From: JAJEFO01 sp965208685
GTDB lineage: Bacteria > Pseudomonadota > Alphaproteobacteria > Rhodobacterales > Rhodobacteraceae
Assembly: GCA_965208685.1 (NCBI GenBank)
Contig: CBDBPL010000007.1
Span: 3,782,001 to 3,846,000, forward strand
Length of the DNA: 64,000 bases
Direction: 5' to 3'
In this document: one piece after another, positions 1-8,279 of the stretch
Position numbering within the stretch: position 1 is the stretch's first letter
Layout of the letters: each line of letters starts with the position of its first letter
Notes under the pieces: generated by a model
What the model saw: the letters and a program-made list of their open reading frames with translations, nothing else
Databases searched by the model: none
Told to the model about the DNA's origin: nothing
Program-made: the position numbers and the translations under genes

Positions 1-699
1 GGTTGCAGGACGGGCACGCGAGGGCCAGGTTCGAGACCCGGTCGGAGCCGCCCCTTGCCTTCGGACGCACGTGGTCGACTTGCAGCGGCGTGTCCGTGGC
101 ACCGCAACAGGCGCACGTCCGTCCCCACTTCTCGAGCAGGCATTCCCTGACCTCGTAGCCGGCGAGGGTCCCCTGCTGGTACTCCGCGCCCGCGATCTCC
201 GGGTTCTCCAGCGCCTGGGTGTCGAACCGGACGACCTCGCACGCGATGGAGGTCACGGGCGCGAGCCTGCGCAGCCGCTCCGTCCACGAGGCCACGTTGT
301 CGACCCGCGACTGCAGCGAGGGCGGGAGCTTCCTGCCGGAGCGCCTGTTGTCGAACCGCTTCTTCCGGTAGCGCAGGTTCGCCGAGCGTCGCCGTCTCCG
401 GTAACCGGCACGTTGCCGCATCGACTTGCGGATTCTCTCTCCCCTGTGCTCGATCTCGGCCAGGAACAGGACCTCGCCGTCCTCCCGCACCAGCGCCAGG
501 CCGGTGGTCGCTTCGCGCCGGGATCAACCTTCAGCCCGACCTCCTGGGCCTCGCCTCCGACCCGGTCCCGGAGCCGGATCGTGAACGGATGGAGCCGCAC
601 CACGACGGCGCGCCCCTTGTCCAGGAGCTTTCTCGCCCTGGCCGGGTGGCACGGCATCAGCGGGGCGCCGCACCGGTCCAGGACGAAGACGCGGCTCAC
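1..699 (-). pseudogene. iscB: iscB, frameshifted and cut by the window edge
   Basis: This is the coding part of copy A, an RNA-guided nuclease of the IscB family (PLMP domain, RuvC, HNH). The inferred GTG start at 699 begins a readable PLMP segment and the first part of RuvC-I (VDPGAK). At about 509-512 two extra bases (CG, relative to the intact copy at 22149) shift the frame immediately after the catalytic aspartate motif. Beyond that point the nucleotide sequence still matches the intact copy in another frame, through the arginine-rich bridge helix and into HNH, up to the window edge. The break looks recent because little else has decayed. An assembly error cannot be excluded. Confidence 0.8.
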
Positions 700-1033
700 G
701 CCGCTCTCGGGGTCGCTCGCGCTTCCCCGGTGACGCCGGCCGAAGCCGGTCTCCCCTCGCACAACCTGACCACCCGCATCACGATTCGCCCGTTTGCTTC
801 CCGATCGGTCCGCCGGACCGATCGCCGCAAGCGGTTCGGAAGCAAACCGTGCCTGACCCGGCGTGTCTGCTGACGAATCTTCAAGAGCCCGGGACTGAGG
901 AAGCATCCCGGGGTTGGTCTTCAACGTATGGTTCAGGGTGGATTGGATGACAGTCTCCTTTCTTGTGCTGGTCAGCATGGGCTCTCGGAACCTTCGTTCC
1001 TCAAGCCCCTCCCTTCAGGGAGGGGTCGCTGAC
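1..1033 (-). mobile_element. IscB (IS200/IS605-related) element, copy A, partial
   Basis: The whole stretch from the left edge to 1033 is a near-identical inverted copy of 21866-22846. The two copies diverge abruptly upstream of GTCAGCGACCCC, which on the minus strand begins at 1033, so 1033 is taken as the left end of the element. The copy runs off the window inside the HNH domain, so its right end is not visible. No tnpA is seen. The element lies directly downstream of the transketolase N-half gene. Confidence 0.75.
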
Positions 1034-1053
1034 GCGAGGCCTCTCGGCTTCGG
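700..1053 (-). ncRNA. omega-RNA (HEARO-type) of IscB copy A
   Basis: The noncoding region upstream of IscB is conserved between both copies, as expected for the omega-RNA that guides IscB. The scaffold starts at 1033 (reading leftwards) with a strong hairpin (CCCCTCCC, loop TGAA, GGGAGGGG). A small GGAAC/GTTCC hairpin follows. The presumed guide is the non-conserved stretch 1034-1053. Compared with copy B this RNA carries a much longer arm at 792-847: an outer stem of ten pairs (792-801 with 838-847) and an inner stem of nine pairs (803-811 with 815-823). The 3' boundary is inferred from the start of the iscB reading frame. Confidence 0.65.
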
Positions 1054-1162
1054 CGCAGATGCATGCCTTGCTCCGCATTGACTGTTGCCGGGCTGTCGAA
1101 TCCGTGTCCTCAAGTTCAATTGCATCGATCAGTCGAAGACCGGTCGTCCTTTCGTGTAAGCG

Positions 1163-1990
1163 TCAAAGCTGGGATTCCAATTCGGTGCGGGCCGATGCAG
1201 CGACCTCGGGCGGGAAGCGCAACTGGTGGAACATCAACCCTTCGAGCGACGCGACACCCTTGCCCATCAACGTATTGGCCTTGATGAAGCTCGGTCTGCC
1301 CTTGGTCTCGCGGGCCTGTTCATAAGCGCTCAGCAACGCGCCCATGTCGTTGCCGTCGACTTCCTGGCAGGCGAAGCCAAAGCTCTCCATCTTGTCCATC
1401 AAGGGCTCCAGCGACATGACCAGGTCCATCGGCCCCTCGGACTGCACGAAGTTGTAGTCCACGATCAGGCAGAGGTTGTCGAGACCCTTGGCGCCTGCAA
1501 GCATCGCGGCCTCCCAGATCTGGCCCTCCTGCAGTTCGCCGTCGCCAGCGATGACATAGACGCGGCTGGCGCGGCCCTGCCGCCTTGCCGCCAGGGCGCA
1601 GCCGACGGCGACCGACAGGCCCTGGCCAAGCGAGCCGCAGGTTGCCTCGACAAACGGCCCCATGCGCTCGGACGAGTTTATTTCCAGCGGCGAGCCGTCG
1701 GTGACATAGGTCGCGAGCCGTTCCGTTTCGAAGAACCCGCGCTCCGCCAGCGTGGCGTAGAAGATCGCGGTGTTGTGGGCCGTGGTCAGAAAGATCCGGT
1801 CCCTGTCCGGCCACGAGGGATTGGCCGGGTCCAGCGTCGCCTCGGCGAAATAGAGCGACGCGAACATGTCCGCTGCCCCGAGACCTTGCTGAACATAGCC
1901 CTGGCCCGAAGGCGCGACCATGTCCACCACGTGCATGCGGAGCCGCGTCGCGATCCTTTCAAGCTCATCCAGGTTGTGCCTTGCTTGCAT
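1163..1990 (-). CDS. Transketolase, N-terminal subunit
   Basis: This 275-residue protein corresponds to the ThDP-binding half of a split transketolase, which transfers two-carbon ketol units between sugar phosphates. GDGELQEG (about 149-156) with a downstream DYN is the ThDP/Mg motif, and CGSLGQGLS (about 118-126) is the typical upstream motif. Length suits the N-half family. The matching C-terminal subunit normally follows immediately but is not visible: the next thing downstream is the IscB element after 129 noncoding bases. It is divergent from the GntR regulator with 65 bases between them, which suggests shared control. Confidence 0.88.
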   Translation of the reverse strand: MQARHNLDELERIATRLRMHVVDMVAPSGQGYVQQGLGAADMFASLYFAEATLDPANPSWPDRDRIFLTTAHNTAIFYATLAERGFFETERLATYVTDGSPLEINSSERMGPFVEATCGSLGQGLSVAVGCALAARRQGRASRVYVIAGDGELQEGQIWEAAMLAGAKGLDNLCLIVDYNFVQSEGPMDLVMSLEPLMDKMESFGFACQEVDGNDMGALLSAYEQARETKGRPSFIKANTLMGKGVASLEGLMFHQLRFPPEVAASARTELESQL

Positions 1991-2055
1991 TTGACGTCCA
2001 AGACGATGTAGAATGTTCTGGAACTTTGTACCTGCAGGTTGGGAGAGGTTTCAAG

Positions 2056-2784
2056 ATGAATCTTCAGTCCATGAAGCGGAAGGCGGTCCCGTTGCACGCG
2101 GAAGTGGCCGGAGTCCTGCGACATCAGATCATGTCCGGGGATCTGCCCCCGGGCGCACGTCTGCCTGCGCTTCGGGAACTGACCGAAGAGCTTGGCGTCG
2201 CGCGCATGACCGTGGTGCAAGCGATGAACACGCTTGCAGGTGAAGGCCTCATCGAGAAGCACTCCGGGCGCGGAACCTTCGTGCGCAAGGTCCAGATTCC
2301 CGACCGCGTCTCGCTTCAGGTGCGCGCAGAGATTTCAGAGATCTACGCGATGGTGGACCAACTCGAAGTCTCGGTACGCAAGGGCGACGCAACCATAGAG
2401 AAGTCCAGTGACGGAAGGTATTTTCGCTGCATGCGCCGAATCCATGCGCGTGGCGGCAAGCCGTTTTGCCAGGTCGACATCCGGCTCGACGACCAAGTCT
2501 ACGAGCGTGCACCGGACCGCTTCATGCAGGAGATCGTGGTCGCGGTCCTGCGCAACCTGGGCGTGAACATCGCGAACGCGCGCCAGAGAATCACGGTCGC
2601 CTACGCCGATTTCGGCCTCGCGAAGGCGCTCGGGATCAAGGTGAACTCGGCTGTCTTCAAGGTGTTCAGGGAGTTCTTCGACGAGCGCGGTGCCCTGATC
2701 TACTCGGCAAAGCTGTTCTATCCGTGTGACCTGCTTGAACTGGAGATCGAGTTCACGACCGACACCCCCGCCGGAGCTGCGTGA
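2056..2784 (+). CDS. GntR/HutC-family transcriptional regulator
   Basis: A 242-residue repressor-type protein. An N-terminal winged helix (about residues 10-75, containing PALRELTEELGVARMTVVQA and GRGTFV) is followed by a UTRA-like effector domain (about 95-235). I chose ATG 2056 because a GAGAGG ribosome site lies about 7 bases upstream; a longer frame reaching 1981 would overlap the divergent transketolase gene. It sits between the transketolase half and the tctCBA-sulfatase operon and probably controls both. The inducer is unknown, but is likely the imported substrate or a phosphorylated derivative. Confidence 0.88.
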   Translation: MNLQSMKRKAVPLHAEVAGVLRHQIMSGDLPPGARLPALRELTEELGVARMTVVQAMNTLAGEGLIEKHSGRGTFVRKVQIPDRVSLQVRAEISEIYAMVDQLEVSVRKGDATIEKSSDGRYFRCMRRIHARGGKPFCQVDIRLDDQVYERAPDRFMQEIVVAVLRNLGVNIANARQRITVAYADFGLAKALGIKVNSAVFKVFREFFDERGALIYSAKLFYPCDLLELEIEFTTDTPAGAA

Positions 2785-2886
2785 GTGCACGGGCGGACTT
2801 GTGGCTTGACATTTCGCGCGCGCGCAACAAAGGTACGTACGTCTCGACCAATGAGTCAAAAGATGAAAGCAAGGGAGAGCTTCAAC

Positions 2887-3852
2887 ATGAACCTTATCAA
2901 AATGGCCGCCGTCGCCACGGCTGCGCTGGGTCTCGGCACCGGAGTCGCGCTGGCCGAATACCCGGAAAAGCCGATTACGCTGGTCGTGTCGTTCGCTGCG
3001 GGAGGCAATGCGGACATCGGCGCGCGCCTGACGGCCGAGGCCGCCGGCGCGGAACTGGGCGTTCCGATCAACGTCGTGAACAAGCCCGGCGGCGCGCACA
3101 TTCCTGCGACCATGAGCGTGCTGGAAGAGGATGCGGACGGCTACACCATCTTTCAGTGGTCGCCTCCGAGCTTCATGGTTGTTCCGCTGACCCGCGAAGT
3201 GCCCTACAGCCCGAGGGAGGACTTCATTCCATTCTATGCGGGTCCAACGGCATCCAATGCGCTCTACGTGCGGGCTGACAGCCCGCTCCAGACGTTCGAA
3301 GACTTTCTTGAAGCCGCAAGGAGCGAAAAGCTCAGCATGGGCGTCAACAACCTCGGCGCACCGCCGAACCTGAGCGCAGTCCAGCTGGCGTCCGAGTTTG
3401 GCCTGGAGTTCAAGACCATCGCGCTGAAGACCGTTCCGGCAACCATGACCGGCCTGATCGGCGGCCAGGTTGACGTCGGCGTCGGACAGATCGCGACGAT
3501 CAACGCGTTCAAGAACGAGATCCGGCCGCTGATCATCCTGGACAACAACCGTCAGCCCTACTTTGAACAGCATCTGCCTGGCGTTCGCACCATCGGCGAA
3601 GCCTTCCCGGGCAAGGAAGCAGGCGTCTGGGTTCACGGTGGCTGGGCCGTAAAGGCCGGAACGCCTCAGGAGATCGTCGACAAGCTGATTGCCGCAACCG
3701 CCGTGCTGGGCACGGAGGAGTTCATCTCGACGTTGCCTCCGGGCATTGACTGGCAGTTCGTGCACGGCCCCGACGACGTCGGGAAGCTGCTGCAGTCCGG
3801 CATCGACCTGTACTCGCCGATCCTTGACGGACTGGGACTGCTGCACAAGTGA
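2887..3852 (+). CDS. Tripartite tricarboxylate transporter substrate-binding protein (TctC/Bug family)
   Basis: This is a periplasmic binding protein of 321 residues with a Sec signal peptide (MNLIKMAAVATAALG..., likely cut after ALA near residue 23). The mature start EYPEKPITLVV and the FAAGG segment are typical of the Bug/TctC family. ATG 2887 is preceded by GGGAG; an upstream in-frame extension would destroy the signal peptide. It captures the ligand and hands it to TctB/TctA, encoded next. Ligands of this family are carboxylates and other small organic molecules, and the sequence does not tell which. A 102-base gap after the GntR gene probably holds the promoter. Confidence 0.9.
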   Translation: MNLIKMAAVATAALGLGTGVALAEYPEKPITLVVSFAAGGNADIGARLTAEAAGAELGVPINVVNKPGGAHIPATMSVLEEDADGYTIFQWSPPSFMVVPLTREVPYSPREDFIPFYAGPTASNALYVRADSPLQTFEDFLEAARSEKLSMGVNNLGAPPNLSAVQLASEFGLEFKTIALKTVPATMTGLIGGQVDVGVGQIATINAFKNEIRPLIILDNNRQPYFEQHLPGVRTIGEAFPGKEAGVWVHGGWAVKAGTPQEIVDKLIAATAVLGTEEFISTLPPGIDWQFVHGPDDVGKLLQSGIDLYSPILDGLGLLHK

Positions 3853-3931
3853 AGTGCATTTGCCGAACCGGTTCGGGCGCTGCCATTTCGCGGCGCCCGG
3901 ACCACCTGCCGCAAGATCGGGAACCAGATTC

Positions 3932-4387
3932 ATGCTGACCCAGCGATTGGCGAACATCGTCTTTGCGGTCCTGGTCATCATTGCCTGCGCCTATTTCGCA
4001 GTGGTCGCGCAGGGATTCGAGGCCGCCGGGCTGCTGGCAAGTTCCGGGCTGCCTTCGAGGTTCTTCCCGCAGCTCCTGCTGGGATTCACGGCACTTTGCG
4101 CGGCAGTCGTGCTTTATGTCTACGTCTCGAAGGGTGAGGCGGGAGACGAAGGCCAAACCGTTTTCGCTTCATCCGCCGAGGCCAGGCACGGTCTGCTTGC
4201 ACTCGTTGCCGCGATTGTCGGCTACATGGTCTGGCTCAACTTCGGTTACGTCGCGATGGCCCTGGTTTCCGGGCCGCTCCTCTGTTTGGCGATGGGCGTG
4301 CGCAACCCGGTCATCTACGGCGTCGTCCTGGCGTTGGCGGCCGGCGTCTACCTGGTTTTCACCCAGTTGCTCGGGACACAGTTCTAG
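3932..4387 (+). CDS. tctB: Tripartite tricarboxylate transporter small membrane subunit (TctB)
   Basis: A 151-residue membrane protein with four predicted hydrophobic segments (about 8-28, 38-60, 80-105, 115-145), the usual size and topology for TctB. It pairs with the large TctA channel subunit in the inner membrane. ATG 3932 gives a natural N-terminus leading directly into the first helix. The stop overlaps the GTG start of tctA by one base, a translational coupling arrangement expected for a complex with fixed stoichiometry. Confidence 0.87.
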   Translation: MLTQRLANIVFAVLVIIACAYFAVVAQGFEAAGLLASSGLPSRFFPQLLLGFTALCAAVVLYVYVSKGEAGDEGQTVFASSAEARHGLLALVAAIVGYMVWLNFGYVAMALVSGPLLCLAMGVRNPVIYGVVLALAAGVYLVFTQLLGTQF

Positions 4388-5895
4388 TGTTTGACGCTGC
4401 TGCAGTAGGGGTCGCGTTTGCGAACCTTTTCGATCCGTTCACGATGATCTTGCTGGTGGTCGGAATCCTTCTTGGACTGGTCATTGGCATTCTCCCTGGT
4501 CTCGGGCCGCCGATCGCGATCGCGCTGGCGTTGCCATTCACCTTTTACATGGAGGCGGTTCCGTCGCTGATCCTGCTTCTCGCGATCTACAATGCCGCGA
4601 TCTACGGGGGGTCAATTTCGGCAATTGCCGTCGGAATTCCGGGAACCGGGGCCGCGATCGCGACCGTCATGGACGGCCACGCGATGTACAAGCAGGGTCG
4701 AGGCGGCGAAGCGCTGGGACTGTCGCTGACCGGCAGCATCATCGGCGGGCTTGTAAGCGTCGTCTGCCTTACGTTCATCGCGCCCGTGCTTGCTCAGGTC
4801 GCGATAAAGTTCGGGCCACGGGAATTTCTTGCCATCTCCATTTTCGGACTCGTCGTCGTTGTCCGCGTTGCGGGTGCGAACCTCTTCAAGGGACTGCTGG
4901 TCGGCGGCCTGGGCATCTTTCTGACGACCTGGGGACTGGATGAACTGAATGGCGCGGAGCGCTACACGTTCGGGACATATCACTTGTATGAAGGCATACC
5001 GCTGGTTCCGTTTCTCGTCGGCATCTTCGCGGTGTCCGAGGTCTTGATCGGAGCCGAAAAGGCGCTGAAACGCATTGAATTCGACAAGACCAGCCTGACC
5101 GTGAAGATCCCGGGCCTGAAGACCCTGTCCAAGCTCAAGGGCAATCTGGCGCGATCTTCGCTCCTGGGCACGATTATCGGGATCATCCCCGGAGAGGGCG
5201 CCGCGGTCGGTGCGTTCTTTGCCTACTCGGAAGAGAAACGTCGTTCCAAGGAGCCGGAAAAGTTCGGCACGGGCATTCCCGAAGGCATCGTTGCTCCCGA
5301 AACGGCGAACAACGCGACCGTCGGCGGAGCGTTGGTTCCGACACTGACGCTTGGCGTGCCGGGCAGTCCGGCCGCCGCGGTCCTGCTGGGCGCGTTCCTG
5401 ATCCAGGGCCTGGCACCGGGACCGACGCTCTTCGACGAACGCCCGGACATCATGTACTCCCTGTTCCTCGGCCTCTTCCTCATCAACATCCTGTTGCTGT
5501 TCATCGGCCTGTTCGCGATCCGCTTCGCCGCGATGCTCATCAAGGTTCCGATGACCGTGATCGTGCCGACCGTGCTCCTGCTGAGCTTCACCGGCATCTA
5601 CGCGGTCTCGAACAGCCTCTTCAACGTCGGTGTCCTGTTGGCCGCCGGAGTGCTGGGATACGTCGTCAGGAAACTGGGCTATTCCATTGCGCCGCTTTCC
5701 ATCGGCTTCGTGCTTGGCCCGATTCTGGAAAACTCCCTGCGCCAGTCCATCACGATCGCGGACGGCAGCACTGCTGAGTTCTTCAACACCCCCATCGGTC
5801 TCGGGATCTATGCCGTCCTGGCACTGACGATCCTTTGGGCGCCGATCTCGACCATGGTGAGAAGCCGCAAGGCGGGCAAGGCCGAGGATCCATGA
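4387..5895 (+). CDS. tctA: Tripartite tricarboxylate transporter large permease (TctA)
   Basis: A 502-residue polytopic inner-membrane protein with about 11-12 hydrophobic segments. Family signatures include GLVIGILPGLGPP (about 31-43), AIAVGIPGTGAAIATVMDG (about 79-97) and a second pseudo-repeat LGTIIGIIPGEGAAVGAF. It is the permease for the ligand bound by TctC. The start is GTG at 4387, overlapping the tctB stop. The gene ends in ATGA, shared with the start of the sulfatase, so transporter and sulfatase are co-translated and probably act on the same compound. Confidence 0.92.
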   Translation: MFDAAAVGVAFANLFDPFTMILLVVGILLGLVIGILPGLGPPIAIALALPFTFYMEAVPSLILLLAIYNAAIYGGSISAIAVGIPGTGAAIATVMDGHAMYKQGRGGEALGLSLTGSIIGGLVSVVCLTFIAPVLAQVAIKFGPREFLAISIFGLVVVVRVAGANLFKGLLVGGLGIFLTTWGLDELNGAERYTFGTYHLYEGIPLVPFLVGIFAVSEVLIGAEKALKRIEFDKTSLTVKIPGLKTLSKLKGNLARSSLLGTIIGIIPGEGAAVGAFFAYSEEKRRSKEPEKFGTGIPEGIVAPETANNATVGGALVPTLTLGVPGSPAAAVLLGAFLIQGLAPGPTLFDERPDIMYSLFLGLFLINILLLFIGLFAIRFAAMLIKVPMTVIVPTVLLLSFTGIYAVSNSLFNVGVLLAAGVLGYVVRKLGYSIAPLSIGFVLGPILENSLRQSITIADGSTAEFFNTPIGLGIYAVLALTILWAPISTMVRSRKAGKAEDP

Positions 5896-7385
5896 GAAAG
5901 AGACCGAACATCCTGCTGATCTATGCCGACCAGATGCGGTACGACGCGATGGGTTGCGCCGGCAATCCGACCATAAGGACGCCCTGCATCGACAGGCTGG
6001 CAAGCGAGGGAGTCCAGTTCACCGAGGCTTACGCGTCGTACCCGGTCTGCTGCCCGTTTCGCGCCTCTGTGTTGACGGGCAAGTATGCCCAGAACCACGG
6101 AATGATCCAGAACCACTTCCCGCTGCGTGGCGATCAGGTCTTCCTTGCCGACCTGATGAAGGATGCCGGCTACCGGACCGGGTACATCGGAAAGTGGCAT
6201 CTCGAAGGCGGACCCAAGCCCGGCTTTGTGCCGCCCGATCGCCGATTCGGCTGGGACCACTTCATAGGCTTCAATCGCGGCCACGAGTACATGTCGTCCA
6301 TTTACTACGATGACGATGGCCAGGCCTATCATTCCAAGCGCTATGAACCGGACTACCAGACCGATCAGCTGATCGACTTCATAGCCGACGCGTCGACCGC
6401 CAAGGACGCCAAGCCCTGGATCGGGTACGTGAGTTATGGTCCCCCGCACTTCCCGATGGACATGCCGGACTACCTGCGCAGGGTCTACAGCCCCGACGAG
6501 GTTCCCTTGCCGGCAGGCGTTCCCGACATGGAACTGCAGCGCAGGACCCAGAGAATCCGAAACCAGGTCTGGTGCGGCGGCGATCCGCGGTCGGGACACG
6601 CGAGCCACGCGGCCTACGACACCAAGCCCGTTGGCGAGCCGGAAACGGAAGCCGAAATTCGCCGTTTCATCGCCGAATACTACGGCATGATCCACAACAT
6701 AGACTGGAACGTTGGGCGGATCCTGAACGAACTTGATCGCCAGGGCATCGCGGATGACACGGTCGTGCTGTTCTTCAGCGATCACGGCGACATGTGCGGC
6801 CAGCACGGTCACTATTGCGGGATCAAGAACACGGCTTATCGGGGAGCCATGCACGTGCCCTTGATTGTCCGTTACGCCGCGCGGTTCAAGCCGCAGAAGA
6901 CCGGGGCGCTGGTCGATGTCGGCCCAGACATGATGCCAACGATCCTGGACATCGTTGGTGCGGACTTGCCAGAGGGCATTGATGGCCAAAGCTACCTTCC
7001 CGTTCTGGATGGCGAAGTGGCCGAGGCGCGCGACGCGATCTGGTACCAGGTCTTCACCCAGACGGGCGCCAACCCGCACGAGTTTGCGCCGTTTGCCGAG
7101 CGCGGCATTCGCACCAAGGACTGGCTCTACATGCGCCACAAGGACAAGCGCATGCTGCTGTTTGACGAGCGTGCGGACTACCATGAACAGAACAACCTGG
7201 TCGATGATCCTGCGTATCAGACGCTGATGGAGGAGTTTGACGCCCGGATCGCAGCCCACATGGAGGCGAACGGCGATGACTGGGAGATGGCAGCGGACTT
7301 CCCGCCGCCGGACTGGATAACCCACGCCGAGGCGAAGGAGCACCTCGAAAAGGTGCTGCTGCCGAGCGCGATCGAGGTTGCCTGA
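5892..7385 (+). CDS. Type I sulfatase (formylglycine-dependent)
   Basis: A 497-residue arylsulfatase-superfamily hydrolase. The catalytic CxPxR motif is present (C53-C-P-F-R57, followed by ASVLTG); the cysteine must be converted to formylglycine. Metal ligands are suggested by YADQ near residues 11-14 and by FFSDHGDM in the middle of the protein; GKWH follows the second strand. No signal peptide is seen, so it probably acts in the cytoplasm after import through TctCBA. ATG 5892 overlaps the tctA stop. Substrate class (sulfated sugar, choline sulfate, other) cannot be decided here. No maturase gene is visible in the window. Confidence 0.88.
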   Translation: MRKRPNILLIYADQMRYDAMGCAGNPTIRTPCIDRLASEGVQFTEAYASYPVCCPFRASVLTGKYAQNHGMIQNHFPLRGDQVFLADLMKDAGYRTGYIGKWHLEGGPKPGFVPPDRRFGWDHFIGFNRGHEYMSSIYYDDDGQAYHSKRYEPDYQTDQLIDFIADASTAKDAKPWIGYVSYGPPHFPMDMPDYLRRVYSPDEVPLPAGVPDMELQRRTQRIRNQVWCGGDPRSGHASHAAYDTKPVGEPETEAEIRRFIAEYYGMIHNIDWNVGRILNELDRQGIADDTVVLFFSDHGDMCGQHGHYCGIKNTAYRGAMHVPLIVRYAARFKPQKTGALVDVGPDMMPTILDIVGADLPEGIDGQSYLPVLDGEVAEARDAIWYQVFTQTGANPHEFAPFAERGIRTKDWLYMRHKDKRMLLFDERADYHEQNNLVDDPAYQTLMEEFDARIAAHMEANGDDWEMAADFPPPDWITHAEAKEHLEKVLLPSAIEVA

Positions 7386-7475
7386 ACAGGCCGGGGCCCG
7401 CGCAGCGGACCCAATCGAGACGTTCGCTGGAAGCCAGGCCCACACTTGCCGAACCGAATTCACGGGGAGCATCCG

Positions 7476-8234
7476 TTGGAAGTCAAGGGAGATCACGTCC
7501 TCATCACCGGCGGGTGCGGTGACATCGGCCTCGGCATCGCGAACGCGTTCCTGGACCAGGGCATGCGGGTCACGCTTGTCGACCTGAACATCGCGCCAGG
7601 CGAGACGCTGGCCGCCGAGCGCGAACGCGTAAGCCTTGTCGAGCTTGATCTCGCCGATGCAGATGCCGTCGCGGCGCGGCTGACTCCCTTGGCGCAATCA
7701 CCTGACGCGCCGGATGTCCTGATCAATGGAGTCGGCTGGACGCCCAAGAAAAGCCCGGAAGGCAAGCCCTGGACGACCTGGGAAATGCCCGTTGAGCATT
7801 TCAGCCGGGTCGTGGCGGTCAATCTCACCGCGGTCTTCCAGTGCACCGGCATCTTCATTCCGGCCATGCTGGCGCGTGGACATGGGCGCATCATCAATAT
7901 CGCGTCTCTGGCCGCGCGGATCGGCGGAACCGTGGCGCCGGTGCACTATGTCTCGGGCAAGGCCGGAGTGCTGGGGCTGACAAAGGTCGTCGCGCGCGAA
8001 CTGGGCGGCACCGGACTGACCATCAACGCGATCAATCCCGGCAGAATCGACACCCGAATGATCAAGGACGTGCCCGAGGAAGTGAATCAGGCCATCGCCG
8101 CCCGGATTCCGGTGGGCCGGCTCGGTCTGCCGGCCGACGTCGCCAAGGTCTGCCTGTTCCTGGCCTCCGATCTCGCAGATTACCTTACCGGAACGACAAT
8201 TGAGGTCAACGGCGGCCTTTACGTCGGGCCGTGA
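7476..8234 (+). CDS. Short-chain dehydrogenase/reductase (SDR)
   Basis: A 252-residue classical SDR. The Rossmann motif TGGCGDIGLG is near residue 11, and the active-site set is NIAS / YVSGK (Ser, Tyr, Lys) near 140-165. The C-terminal NGGLYVG segment is typical. I prefer the TTG at 7476, which has GGGGAG six bases upstream, over TTG 7446. It lies 90 bases after the sulfatase on the same strand and probably oxidises the alcohol released by desulfation. Substrate is unknown; SDR specificity cannot be read from these motifs. Confidence 0.85.
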   Translation: MEVKGDHVLITGGCGDIGLGIANAFLDQGMRVTLVDLNIAPGETLAAERERVSLVELDLADADAVAARLTPLAQSPDAPDVLINGVGWTPKKSPEGKPWTTWEMPVEHFSRVVAVNLTAVFQCTGIFIPAMLARGHGRIINIASLAARIGGTVAPVHYVSGKAGVLGLTKVVARELGGTGLTINAINPGRIDTRMIKDVPEEVNQAIAARIPVGRLGLPADVAKVCLFLASDLADYLTGTTIEVNGGLYVGP

Positions 8235-8279
8235 ACGTGCCGATGAAGCCGTCGCAATTCAAGGGCTAAGGAGCGGACC

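Noticed and set aside
71..733. Long plus-strand open frame at the left edge
   Set aside because: It is antisense to the IscB copy A gene; high GC keeps the opposite strand open. A similar antisense frame exists over copy B (21867-23414 minus).
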